A stretch of 23,412 nt of DNA from Moorena producens 3L. Lineage in GTDB: Bacteria; Cyanobacteriota; Cyanobacteriia; Cyanobacteriales; Coleofasciculaceae. A model generated the notes under the pieces. That model had not been told where the DNA came from and did no database searches. It worked only from the letters and a program-made list of their open reading frames with translations. The DNA is taken from assembly GCF_000211815.1 (NCBI RefSeq), contig NZ_GL890848.1:8918-32329 (forward strand), read 5' to 3'. Shown here in pieces: positions 15,666 through 22,523 of the stretch. How positions within the stretch are numbered: position 1 is the first letter of the stretch; each line of letters starts with the position of its first letter. The translations under genes and the position numbers were made by a program.

Positions 15666-15693
15666 GGCCGTAGGCCACGCGGGGCGCGTTCGG
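15666..15693. repeat. GGCCGTAGGCCACGC dispersed repeat
   Basis: One unit followed by GGGGCGCGTTCGG; the same GC-rich arms occur in reverse order at 21459-21495. Confidence 0.7.
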
Positions 15694-15943
15694 CAAGCTT
15701 TATTAACGACACGGGATGCCCCGACCCACCGGAACAATACAACTCGTTCTATTTTTTAGGCACGCAGGTGGCGGTTAGCTCTTAATTTGTTTTCCCTGCT
15801 ATCTTCATTATAGATGAAAATAAAAAAACAAAGTTCCGCCTCCGCCATTCATCCCACGCCCACCTTTGGTACGGATATGGGGCATAAGCGCGGATCAAGC
15901 TAAAAGAAGTTCCCCTAATAGGACATCCCCGATTCAATCAACC

Positions 15944-17140
15944 ATGACTAAACAACCAGCCCGAATCTGCATTCTCGGTGGAGGCTTTGGGGGTCTCTAT
16001 ACAGCCCTACGCTTAAGCCAGCTGCCTTGGGAAAAGCCCCAACAACCAGAAATTGTCTTGGTTGATCAAAATGATCGGTTCTTATTCTCACCGCTGTTGT
16101 ATGAACTGATCACCAGCGAACTACAAACCTGGGAAATTGCTCCACCCTATGAAGAACTGTTAGCAAACACAGGTGTACGGTTTACTCAGGCAGCGGTAGC
16201 AGGCATTGATGTAGAACAGCAGCAGGTACAGTTAGAGACTGGATCGGAATTTCAGTATGATCGCCTGGTGTTAGCCCTAGGTGGAGAAACCCCTCTAGAG
16301 CAGTTGCCTGGGGTGGCTGAGTATGCTATCCCGTTCCGAACTATTACTGATGCCTATCACCTGGAAGAACGCTTACGGATTTTGGAAGAATCCGATACAG
16401 ATAAAATCCGGATCGCTATAGTTGGTGCAGGTTACTCTGGTGTGGAACTAGCTTGCCATCTAGCCGAACGGTTGGGAGAGCGCGGAAGGTTGCGGTTGAT
16501 TGAACTCGGTGATGTGATTTTAAGAACATCAACGGACTTTAACCGAGAAGCAGCACGCAAAGCTTTGAATGAACAGAAAGTCTGGATTGATTTGGAAACC
16601 AGTGTTGAGTCCATTGGACCTGACACCATTTCTCTGTTGTATAAAGGACAGGTGGATACTATTCCCGTAGATTTGGTGCTGTGGACAGTAGGAACAAGAG
16701 TGACACCAGTTGTGCGATCGCTTCCGCTCAAACAAAACCACCGTGGTCAGCTGACTACCACCCACAGGTTACAAGCGGTTGACCATCCCGAAATTTTTGC
16801 CCTAGGTGATCTAGCCGATTGCCGAGATGCTGATAATCAACCAGTTCCCAATACAGCTCAATCCGCTTTTCAGCAAGCCGATTATGTGGGTTGGAATGTC
16901 TGGGCTTCTTTAACTGGGCGTCCCCTGCTGCCCTTCCGTTACCAGCAGTTGGGAGAGATGATGACTTTGGGGAAAGACAATGCAACTCTGAGTGGTTTAG
17001 GTCTGAAGCTGGATGGTCCTTTAGCCCACATAGTACGCCGACTTGCCTATCTTTATCGGATGCCAACTATAGAGCACCAACTGAAAGTGGGCATGAACTG
17101 GATTACTCGACCATTAACTGATATTCTGTCTGGAACATAA
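15944..17140 (+). CDS. ndbB: NdbB/NDC1-type NAD(P)H-quinone reductase
   Basis: A 398-residue flavoprotein of the type II NADH dehydrogenase family. Two dinucleotide-binding folds are visible: FAD site GGGFGG at residues 12-17 and NAD(P)H site 'VGAGYSG' near 165; the second FAD contact is 'IFALGDLAD' near 285. 'FSPLLYELITSELQTWEIAP', 'LVLWTVG', 'PFRYQQLGEMMTLG' and 'RLAYLYRMPTIEHQ' match, from memory, plant NDC1 and cyanobacterial NdbB (demethylphylloquinone reductase in phylloquinone synthesis), rather than classical NdbA/C. The start is placed at ATG 15944 because the fold begins seven residues later; a GTG-type start at 15866 would add 26 non-conserved residues. Expected to be membrane-associated at the thylakoid or plastoglobule-like surface. 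A HIP1 octamer lies near 16718. Confidence 0.85.
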   Translation: MTKQPARICILGGGFGGLYTALRLSQLPWEKPQQPEIVLVDQNDRFLFSPLLYELITSELQTWEIAPPYEELLANTGVRFTQAAVAGIDVEQQQVQLETGSEFQYDRLVLALGGETPLEQLPGVAEYAIPFRTITDAYHLEERLRILEESDTDKIRIAIVGAGYSGVELACHLAERLGERGRLRLIELGDVILRTSTDFNREAARKALNEQKVWIDLETSVESIGPDTISLLYKGQVDTIPVDLVLWTVGTRVTPVVRSLPLKQNHRGQLTTTHRLQAVDHPEIFALGDLADCRDADNQPVPNTAQSAFQQADYVGWNVWASLTGRPLLPFRYQQLGEMMTLGKDNATLSGLGLKLDGPLAHIVRRLAYLYRMPTIEHQLKVGMNWITRPLTDILSGT

Positions 17141-17145
17141 AGGCA

Positions 17146-17258
17146 TATAGCAGTCCTAAATGATTCGTGAAATATATTGGCCAAAGCAATTGCTATAACC
17201 CTTTACCAGCAACGATTCCAGATTTTTATCATTTTACAAATGATTTAGGATTGCTATA
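17146..17258. mobile_element. 113-bp MITE with TA ends
   Basis: TATAGCAGTCCTAAAT from 17146 matches, on the other strand, TATAGCAATCCTAAAT from 17258; over 28 bases there are only four mismatches. The outer TA on both sides fits a TA target duplication as made by IS630/Tc1-type transposases. No coding capacity. It lies right after the ndbB stop. Confidence 0.8.
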
Positions 17259-17290
17259 GATACAGGAAAATGGAAAATTGAAATTAAATG

Positions 17291-17320
17291 AACAATTAAC
17301 CATTAACAATTAACCATTAA
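17291..17320. repeat. ATTAACM heptamer tract abutting a start codon
   Basis: AACAATTAACCATT is repeated twice (17291-17304, 17305-17318) and runs into the ATG of the HAD gene at 17323, taking the place where a ribosome binding site would be expected. Confidence 0.8.
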
Positions 17321-17322
17321 CC

Positions 17323-17976
17323 ATGGAAAAACCGCGAGTAATTTTTCTAGATGCTGTCGGTACCCTATTTGGTGTTCAAGGGAGTGTAGGGGAAGTTTAT
17401 AGTGCGATCGCTAATCAATTTGGGGTTACAGTACCTGCTTCAGCTTTGGACAAAGCCTTTGTCAAAGCCTTCGCCTCAGCAGAACCAGCGGTTTTTCCAG
17501 AAACAGATCCTGAAGAAATTCCCCAGCGAGAATTTGAATGGTGGTGGGTGATTGCCTCCCGCACCTTTGAACAAGTTGGTGTACTTGACCAGTTCACCGA
17601 TTTCATTGATTTTTTTGACGAACTGTATGGCCACTTTGCCACTGCTCAACCTTGGTTCATTTATCCCGATGTTATCCCAGCGCTGAAAGCATGGCAGCAT
17701 ATTGGTATTGAGTTGGGTGTCGTCTCAAATTTTGATTCCCGTCTCCATCTTGTCTTAAAAGCCCTAAAATTAGAAGAATTTTTCTCCTCCATCACAATTT
17801 CTACCCAAACTGGCTTTGCCAAGCCTGATCCACAGATTTTTGCTGCTGCTTTACAAAAACATCACTGTACTGCTCAGGAGGCTTTTCATATTGGTGATAG
17901 TTTTCAAGAAGACTATCAGGGCGCTCAGGCAGCTCGGTTGAGAGCATTTTTGATCAAGCGCAAACCAATCACTTAA
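17323..17976 (+). CDS. HAD-family (REG-2/HDHD3-like) hydrolase
   Basis: A 217-residue HAD superfamily protein with cap insertion. Motif I is 'FLDAVGTLF' with nucleophile Asp10 but Val12 where classical phosphatases have the acid/base Asp (DxDGT); this DxVGT form is typical of the REG-2-like subgroup. Motif II is 'VVSNFD' near 135, motif III Lys in 'GFAKPDPQIF' near 168, motif IV 'HIGDSFQEDYQGA' near 190. Phosphatase activity is therefore uncertain and the substrate unknown. Translation start at ATG 17323 follows a heptamer repeat tract with no Shine-Dalgarno sequence. A HIP1 octamer lies near 17404. It is co-oriented with ndbB but separated by a MITE, so co-transcription is possible but not shown. 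Confidence 0.8.
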   Translation: MEKPRVIFLDAVGTLFGVQGSVGEVYSAIANQFGVTVPASALDKAFVKAFASAEPAVFPETDPEEIPQREFEWWWVIASRTFEQVGVLDQFTDFIDFFDELYGHFATAQPWFIYPDVIPALKAWQHIGIELGVVSNFDSRLHLVLKALKLEEFFSSITISTQTGFAKPDPQIFAAALQKHHCTAQEAFHIGDSFQEDYQGAQAARLRAFLIKRKPIT

Positions 17977-17985
17977 CCATTACGC

Positions 17986-18020
17986 GATGCTCCTAGGTCG
18001 CCGCTACGCGAACGCATCTA
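17986..18020. repeat. GC-rich dispersed repeat after the HAD gene
   Basis: GCGATGCTCC ... CGCTACGCGAACGCATC carries the CTACGCGAACG arm that also appears, inverted, at 21742-21770. Confidence 0.55.
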
Positions 18021-18096
18021 TTGGTTGCCACACCAGTGTCTGCTTGATAGCCGCTGCTCTGGTATAATTTGACTATTTCTTTGAGGAGACTGGCTG

Positions 18097-18696
18097 CTAA
18101 CTGTGAATTCTTGGTTCTGGGTAAAGGCTAACCAGCAACTCACTTTCTTTAACTGCTAACTCATCCAACCGCTGATCTACTAGTACTCGCTCAAAATAGG
18201 TATCAGCCAGTACCCAGTAAACACCATAGTGACGAGCCTCAGATGCCATCAAGCTATGATAAAATTTTGCTAAAGATGGATCACAACAGTGAGTTGCTAG
18301 TAATCCCAAACGTTCGTGAGAACGAGCCTCGATCAGTCCAGCAACTAGTAAAGAATCCAACAACCGTTCTGGTTCGTTTCGGCGAATCTGAGCTTTCAAT
18401 CCAGCTCCATAGGGTGGTGAAGAAAGGGGACCTAAGGGAATGCTACGTCTTTCTAGCCACTGGTTAACTTGCTCGAAGTGTTCTAGTTCCTCACGGGCAA
18501 TGACCGTCAGTTGACGCACCAGTTTACTGTAGGATGGGTAGCGAAACATTAAATTCAGTGCTACTCCAGCCGCTTTACGTTCACAATGGGAATGGTCGAG
18601 TAAAATAACATCAAGGTTTGCAAGGGCTTGCTCGATCCAAGCCTGGCTAGTAGGGTGTTTCAGGGTATTAATCAAAGGCAGAGCAGAAGAAGACAC
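18097..18696 (-). CDS. miaE: tRNA 2-methylthio-N6-isopentenyladenosine-37 hydroxylase (MiaE)
   Basis: A 199-residue ferritin-like diiron protein, the usual length for MiaE. Iron ligands are visible: Glu39 in 'HCERKAAG', Glu70 and His73 in 'EELEHF', Glu123 in 'LIEARSHERL', and Glu153 with His156 in 'ASEARHYG'. MiaE hydroxylates the isopentenyl group of ms2i6A at position 37 of tRNAs reading U-starting codons. Conserved 'WLERRSIPLG' and 'YGAGLK' also fit. The start is GTG at 18696, without a clear ribosome binding site. The gene is convergent with the HAD gene (120 bp gap that holds a dispersed repeat) and divergent from the phosphatase at 19286. No partner modification gene is seen here. Confidence 0.88.
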   Translation of the reverse strand: MSSSALPLINTLKHPTSQAWIEQALANLDVILLDHSHCERKAAGVALNLMFRYPSYSKLVRQLTVIAREELEHFEQVNQWLERRSIPLGPLSSPPYGAGLKAQIRRNEPERLLDSLLVAGLIEARSHERLGLLATHCCDPSLAKFYHSLMASEARHYGVYWVLADTYFERVLVDQRLDELAVKESELLVSLYPEPRIHS

Positions 18697-18980
18697 GGTT
18701 TTTGTTCAAATCAAACAAATCAAAGTAGTTGGCTTGTTCATTGCAAACAGGCTTTGGGATCGGTAGGCGATGCTATTAATTTTAACTGAATCGTGTCAAT
18801 CCTCGTCTTGTTAAGGCGCAGGTGTAATCCCGTCAAAAACTGGGTTCAATACCCGCTTTTGTAGCAACAAGTTGGGTCGTAAACCCCGACTTAACCGTAG
18901 CAAATCCGGGTAGTTCATGATAAATTTACATAGACACTACACATAAATACTTATAAGACAAGTTAAACTAGCTACTTGAG

Positions 18981-19027
18981 CCTATTCCTCAAAACTATTA
19001 CACTTAACGACTCTATTCAGGAATAGG
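18981..19027. repeat. 9-bp inverted repeat CCTATTCCT/AGGAATAGG
   Basis: Perfect arms separated by 29 bases, 70 bp upstream of structured element A. May be part of the same leader RNA or an operator. Confidence 0.5.
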
Positions 19028-19096
19028 AAATATCTTAAAAGGAAGACCACTCTCACAGAATCGGTGCATATATCTACAAATAGGTATGAGGCTAAT

Positions 19097-19197
19097 GGTA
19101 TTAGGTATTAGCTACAACAAAAGCAGTTGATAGCCTCTGTGCTTGAGGAGGGCTGCTTCATACGCTGGTCAGAACCCGCTTAGCCATTTAACCTAGA
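19097..19197 (+). ncRNA. Structured intergenic element, copy A
   Basis: Shares ordered blocks with copy B (21270-21363): GGTATTAGGTA; AAAAGCAGTT-R-A-Y-AGCC; AGGAG; CTTCATA; CTTAGCCATT-Y-AACCTAGA. Between blocks 2 and 4 copy A can form CCTC-TGTGCTT-GAGG, while copy B forms TCCT-TTAAT-AGGA at the same place, i.e. pairing kept with different bases. Copy A ends 88 bp before the phosphatase start, so it could be a leader element. Strand is chosen by that context. No family recognised; a mobile repeat is also possible. Confidence 0.55.
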
Positions 19198-19285
19198 AAT
19201 CTGATGCCTAAAGCCATTAACCTTAAATTTTATATGAAGGGATCTACCTGATATTTAACGAAATTAGATTTGGATAAGTAAAGTA

Positions 19286-20032
19286 ATGACCCACCGTCGT
19301 ATTGTTATCGGTGACGTTCATGGTCACTATAATCCTCTTATGACCTTATTGGATGCGATCGCACCCACTAGTGACGACACCGTTTATTTTCTCGGAGACT
19401 TGATTGATCGAGGACCGATGAGTGCTCAGGTTGTGGAATTTGTCAAGCAAAATGCTCACCCCTGTTTATTAGGTAATCATGAGCTGATGTTACTAGAAAT
19501 TATCGGTAACAATTCAGTACCTAACTCAACACGACAAGCCTGGCTCTATAGTGGTGGTGAAACTACTATCAACAGCTATGGTGGAAAAGTCTGCCAAGAT
19601 CACCTAGATTGGATCAAAACACTGCCAACCTACATTGATTTAGGAGATACCTGGCTAGTTCATGCCGGGGTTAATCCTCGCATGACCATTGAGGAGCAAA
19701 CCGTTGAGCAATTTTGTTGGATTCGGGATGAATTTCACAGTATGCGTGAACCTTACTTTCTCGACAAGCTGATCATCACCGGTCACACCATGACTTTCAC
19801 CTTACCAGGAGTGGCTCCCGGTACAATAGCCCAAGGTTGTGGTTGGCTAGATATAGACACTGGTGCTTATCATCCCAAAAGTGGTTGGATGACAGGTCTA
19901 GACATTACCAATAATCTTGTTTATCAAGTTAACGTCTTTCGGGGTTATGTTCGCCAATTCCCCTTGGAAGAAGCCGTGACCAAGATAGAACCTAGTAAAA
20001 TATGCCGACGTCAAGTGTTGATTACCTCCTGA
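19286..20032 (+). CDS. PPP-family metallophosphatase (serine/threonine phosphatase-like)
   Basis: A 248-residue calcineurin-like phosphatase. All metal and substrate motifs are present: GDVHG (9-13, Asp10 and His12), GDLIDRG (37-43), GNHE (63-66), His126 in 'VHAGV' and His167 in 'GHT'. This order defines bacterial PPP phosphatases of the PrpA/ApaH-like class, which act on phosphoproteins or dinucleoside polyphosphates in the cytoplasm. Length is typical. The ATG at 19286 begins right before the first strand of the fold. Copy A of a structured element lies 88 bp upstream. The end overlaps the M48 protease gene tail to tail by 11 bp. A HIP1 octamer is at about 19357. Substrate unknown. Confidence 0.88.
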   Translation: MTHRRIVIGDVHGHYNPLMTLLDAIAPTSDDTVYFLGDLIDRGPMSAQVVEFVKQNAHPCLLGNHELMLLEIIGNNSVPNSTRQAWLYSGGETTINSYGGKVCQDHLDWIKTLPTYIDLGDTWLVHAGVNPRMTIEEQTVEQFCWIRDEFHSMREPYFLDKLIITGHTMTFTLPGVAPGTIAQGCGWLDIDTGAYHPKSGWMTGLDITNNLVYQVNVFRGYVRQFPLEEAVTKIEPSKICRRQVLITS

Positions 20033-21002
20033 CGGTTCTAGAGGTTAACAAAAAAACTATTGGGCAAGCTTGCGGCTCTTGAGCTAGCTGTGCTGATCTG
20101 AGCACTCGCCCTCTACGACCTGTTGTCCTTTTGAGGGCAGCTTTTTTCTGGTTGCGGACTGCACGAGTTTTGTTTTTGTAAGCCCGATTGTTTAATCCAT
20201 CACCAACATAGGCACGATTTGAATCGATAGACTGCTCCAAGGAATCAATTCGGTCTGCTGTTGACGGATGAGTACTCAAAAACCCTGGAATAAAGCCTCT
20301 TTGCTTGAGTAGTTTTTTCATAAAGTCTACTGATCCTATCGGAGCATAGCCTGCTTGTTTTAAGTTCTTGATACCTAGTTCATCCGCTTGAAATTCATGC
20401 TGACGACTGTTGGGACGACGTAGTGCTAATTCCACGCCCAGATTAACCATCGTGTTGCTATCAACTCCAGCCGCTTCTGCTAAACCTCTAGCGATCGCGG
20501 CTTGCTTAATTTGCTGGATACTATGACGACCTACGATATGACCAATCTCATGAGCCATTACACTTGCCAGTTGAGCTTCATTGTCTGCTGCTGCGATTAA
20601 ACCCGTGTTAATATAAACAAATCCTCCCATGGTAGCGAAGGCATTAATATTACCATCATCGACCACCTGGAATGTATAGTTAATGTTTGGACGTTCGCTC
20701 CTTTTAGCTAGTCGCTGACCAATTTGATCAACATAGCGATTAATTTCCCGATTGCGATAGAGCTTAAATTGCTTTCCAACAAGTTGCTGATTAATTTGCT
20801 GACCAATTTGGACTTCCTGTTGATCAGACATATTAGATAACTGGATAATCTGAATACCACGCAATAGCAGCTCTAACCAAGGAACCCCTTGGGCGATCTG
20901 GGCTGTTCCCACCACCAGACTCAGGGATAGAAGCATGCTGATTAACGGATATAACAAATGACGTCGATAACGGGAGTAAATCGATAATATATTGCTGAAC
21001 AT
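20022..21002 (-). CDS. M48-family metalloprotease
   Basis: A 326-residue protein. Residues 15-40 are a hydrophobic signal or membrane anchor ('LLYPLISMLLSLSLVVGTAQ'). The peptidase domain carries the zinc motif HEIGH (151-155) with 'MAHEIGHIVGRH', and the third ligand Glu in 'HEFQADELG' near 203; 'STHPSTADRI' near 245 closes the fold. Members such as BepA and HtpX degrade misfolded membrane or envelope proteins, so an envelope quality-control role in the periplasm is likely. The last 50 residues are basic and look poorly conserved ('KNKTRAVRNQKKAALKRTTG'); they include the region overlapping the phosphatase gene, so the C-terminus may have been extended. The ATG start at 21002 has a weak ribosome binding site; a strong hairpin (21052-21074) lies in the leader. 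Confidence 0.88.
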   Translation of the reverse strand: MFSNILSIYSRYRRHLLYPLISMLLSLSLVVGTAQIAQGVPWLELLLRGIQIIQLSNMSDQQEVQIGQQINQQLVGKQFKLYRNREINRYVDQIGQRLAKRSERPNINYTFQVVDDGNINAFATMGGFVYINTGLIAAADNEAQLASVMAHEIGHIVGRHSIQQIKQAAIARGLAEAAGVDSNTMVNLGVELALRRPNSRQHEFQADELGIKNLKQAGYAPIGSVDFMKKLLKQRGFIPGFLSTHPSTADRIDSLEQSIDSNRAYVGDGLNNRAYKNKTRAVRNQKKAALKRTTGRRGRVLRSAQLAQEPQACPIVFLLTSRTVRR

Positions 21003-21051
21003 AGCAAAATTATGAATTATTAAATCGAAAAGAGATTATTTTAGCTATTAT

Positions 21052-21074
21052 CCCTTTTTCCACTGGAAAAAGGG
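21052..21074 (-). promoter_or_regulatory. 10-bp hairpin in the M48 leader
   Basis: CCCTTTTTCC (21052-21061) and GGAAAAAGGG (21065-21074) pair perfectly around ACT, 50 bp upstream of the protease start. It may be a leader hairpin or a terminator of an upstream minus-strand RNA. Confidence 0.45.
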
Positions 21075-21269
21075 TTTGCAGCCATGGCTTGCTGTAGAGG
21101 AGCCTTGTCTTTAACATCATAAGTCAACTCTCTACTAGGAGTTGTCTGCCATAATTACTGACCAGTAGCATTCCTCGTTATGGTTGAACCCCAAATAGGG
21201 TAATATGTTCCACAGACGAACCTGGTGTTTGTTATTCTCACTCACCAGTTATGGATAACTCTAATTATA

Positions 21270-21363
21270 GGTATTAGGTAGATCAAAAGCAGTTAACAGC
21301 CGATATCCTTTAATAGGAGCCCTTCATAACTAGGTTATAAACCCCTTAGCCATTCAACCTAGA
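21270..21363 (+). ncRNA. Structured intergenic element, copy B
   Basis: Second copy of the element at 19097-19197 in the same orientation, 94 bp. Additional pairing visible here: TAGGTT (21331-21336) with AACCTA (21356-21361). The two copies bracket the phosphatase/M48 pair. Nearest gene on the + side is DUF4330, about 600 bp away; on the minus strand the copy lies about 270 bp upstream of the M48 start. Strand not determined. Confidence 0.5.
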
Positions 21364-21458
21364 GCCAGGGAACCTTAAGGAGTTATCTTTACACTATACA
21401 ATTTTCACAAAAACAGAGAAGATAATAAACGAGAGTTAGCCACCTAATTTATTGGGTG

Positions 21459-21512
21459 GCCAGCGAACGCGCCCCGCGTGGCCAAAGGCCAGCGCCCCGG
21501 GATTTATCCCGG
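21459..21512. repeat. GC-rich dispersed repeat and CCGGGAT/ATCCCGG hairpin
   Basis: GGCCAGCGAACGCGCCCCG and CGTGGCCAAAGGCCAGCG belong to the GGCCACGC family; directly after them CCGGGAT (21497-21503) and ATCCCGG (21506-21512) form a tight 7-bp stem. Confidence 0.65.
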
Positions 21513-21741
21513 CTACCGTGTTAGAATAGAAGGACGAGTAAGAACAAGGTTGGTTACGTTGATTTTTTGCGCTTTTCGGTGAGATTCCGACCAGTAAGAG
21601 ACGGGGTTAATCCTACTCCTCAAGGAACAGGTAAGTAACGCAGCAAAAAGTAGTGACTTATTGCCCTAATTTGTTTGGTACAACCACTCCGAAAGTTTTT
21701 TTAAATCAAAAGTAAATCCACAGGTTAACTTTTTTGTTAAT

Positions 21742-21770
21742 CCGTTCGCGTAGCGTGGCCTACGGCCAGG
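21742..21770. repeat. GCGTAGCGTGGCCTACGGCC dispersed repeat
   Basis: One inverted unit of the GGCCGTAGGCCACGC family, preceded by CCGTTC. Confidence 0.7.
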
Positions 21771-21853
21771 GAGGTAGGGCATCTTTGAGTGTGCCGCAAC
21801 GATACAGGTAGGTTCTCCTAGTCGGTATCGTAAGCGTCGTGGAGAGGCGCGAC

Positions 21854-21879
21854 CCAAGGCGAATCAGATTCGCCATTGG
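21854..21879. repeat. CCAA-GGCGAAT/ATTCGCC-TTGG hairpin
   Basis: GGCGAAT (21858-21864) and ATTCGCC (21868-21874) pair, extended by CCAA/TTGG with one bulge. It encodes the arginine-rich part of a spurious N-terminal extension of DUF4330. Confidence 0.5.
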
Positions 21880-21929
21880 AAAGCGCGCCAAGCGCGGTTT
21901 TAATCCGCGTAACGACATCAACTTAGAAT

Positions 21930-21957
21930 CCCCGTCTTTTCAAAGCGGGGAGAACTC
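21930..21957 (+). mobile_element. IS200/IS605 right-end-like remnant
   Basis: GAATCCCCG ... CGGGGAG-AAC-TCAA follows the same scheme as the tnpB right end at 22496-22523 (GAATCC, stem, GGAGTGTCAA). Its + strand translation 'ESPSFQSGE' resembles the 'KQESSRL' end of the TnpB in this window. No tnpB body is attached. Confidence 0.45.
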
Positions 21958-21973
21958 AAACCTAAGCAAGTTT

Positions 21974-22495
21974 ATGGCTATTGTAGATTCTAAAGGACGT
22001 TTGTTTGGCAAGGTGAGCATTATCGACTTCGGTGCTGCCTTGGTGATTTTGTTGGTAGTTGTAGGAATCTTCTTCTTTCCTGGTGAGTCTGGTTCCGTTG
22101 CCCAACTCAATAGCACCAAACCAGTAGAAGTAGATGTTATTGTCCGGGGGTTAAGCTTGCTTGAACCAGATGTGTTGGTCAATCAGTTGGAGGAGACCAA
22201 GAAGACTAATATTGTGATTCGTAAGCAACCCTATGGTCAGGTTGACGTCAAATCCGTCAAAATTCTGCGTAGAAGTGTCCTGGTGCCACAACCAGATGGC
22301 TCTATCAAAGAACTACCAGATCCCAGACCTAGCTTTTATGGAATTAATATGTTACTCACCTTAGGTGGTAAAGCAACAATCACCAAAGATGGAGTAGTCC
22401 TAGGCAATAGCAAGATTAAAATTGGTACCCCAGTAGAGTTAGAAGGTAGAGATTATAACTTCAACGCCAGTGTTATTAATGTCAGAGTAAATTGA
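21974..22495 (+). CDS. DUF4330 family membrane protein
   Basis: A 173-residue protein starting 'MAIVDSKGRLFGKVSIIDFG' at ATG 21974; this start marks the conserved beginning of the family. Residues 16-34 are a single membrane helix ('FGAALVILLVVVGIFFF'), followed by a strand-rich domain with 'VDVIVRGLSL', 'TNIVIRKQPYGQVDVKSVKI' and 'LTLGGKATITKDGVVLGNSK', expected outside the cytoplasm. DUF4330 is known mainly from cyanobacteria and has no assigned function. The frame is open for 45 codons upstream (from 21839), but that part is made of repeats and an IS605-end remnant and should not be counted. The gene ends 11 bp before the tnpB stop on the other strand. Confidence 0.8.
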   Translation: MAIVDSKGRLFGKVSIIDFGAALVILLVVVGIFFFPGESGSVAQLNSTKPVEVDVIVRGLSLLEPDVLVNQLEETKKTNIVIRKQPYGQVDVKSVKILRRSVLVPQPDGSIKELPDPRPSFYGINMLLTLGGKATITKDGVVLGNSKIKIGTPVELEGRDYNFNASVINVRVN

Positions 22496-22523
22496 CACTC
22501 CTCTGCCTAAAGGCGAGAGGATT
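22496..22523 (-). mobile_element. IS200/IS605 right end with hairpin
   Basis: On the minus strand GAAT-CCTCTCGCC-TTTA-GGCAGAGG-AGTGTCAAT: a stem of eight pairs with one bulge, overlapping the last codons of tnpB. This is where the right-end cleavage hairpin and the 3' part of the omegaRNA are expected in TnpB elements. Confidence 0.7.

Larger units (their letters stand above)
14966..15943. other. Long intergenic region upstream of ndbB
   Basis: Just under 1 kb with no gene. It holds four imperfect 9-bp repeats (15165-15200, CGACACTCN-like), a GATGC-TATT-GCATC hairpin within a GC-rich palindromic repeat (about 15437-15515), a solo IS200/IS605-type right end (about 15590-15630) and a GGCCGTAGGCCACGC repeat (15666-15693). 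The two genes are divergent, so both promoters should lie here. Confidence 0.6.
18697..19285. other. Intergenic region upstream of the phosphatase gene
   Basis: Contains a hairpin AAGT-GGGT ... ACCC-ACTT at 18869-18892, a perfect 9-bp inverted repeat CCTATTCCT/AGGAATAGG (18981-18989, 19019-19027) and copy A of a structured element (19097-19197). A GGGTTCAATACCC at 18842-18854 resembles a tRNA T-arm but no other tRNA part is present. Confidence 0.55.
21003..21973. other. Long intergenic region upstream of the DUF4330 gene
   Basis: Nearly 1 kb with no gene. It holds the hairpin at 21052-21074, copy B of the structured element (21270-21363), GC-rich dispersed repeats (21459-21512, 21742-21770), the hairpin 21854-21879 and an IS605-type right-end-like hairpin (21930-21957). 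An open frame joins the last features to the DUF4330 gene but is repeat-derived. Confidence 0.6.

Noticed and set aside
15866..15943. 26-residue N-terminal extension of NdbB
   Set aside because: The FAD-binding fold starts right after the ATG at 15944; the extension shows no conserved feature.
18842..18854. tRNA T-arm-like GGGTTCAATACCC
   Set aside because: No D-arm, anticodon arm or acceptor stem at proper distances.
21839..21973. 45-residue N-terminal extension of the DUF4330 protein
   Set aside because: It is Arg-rich, encoded by hairpins and an IS605-end remnant, and the conserved family start is the ATG at 21974.
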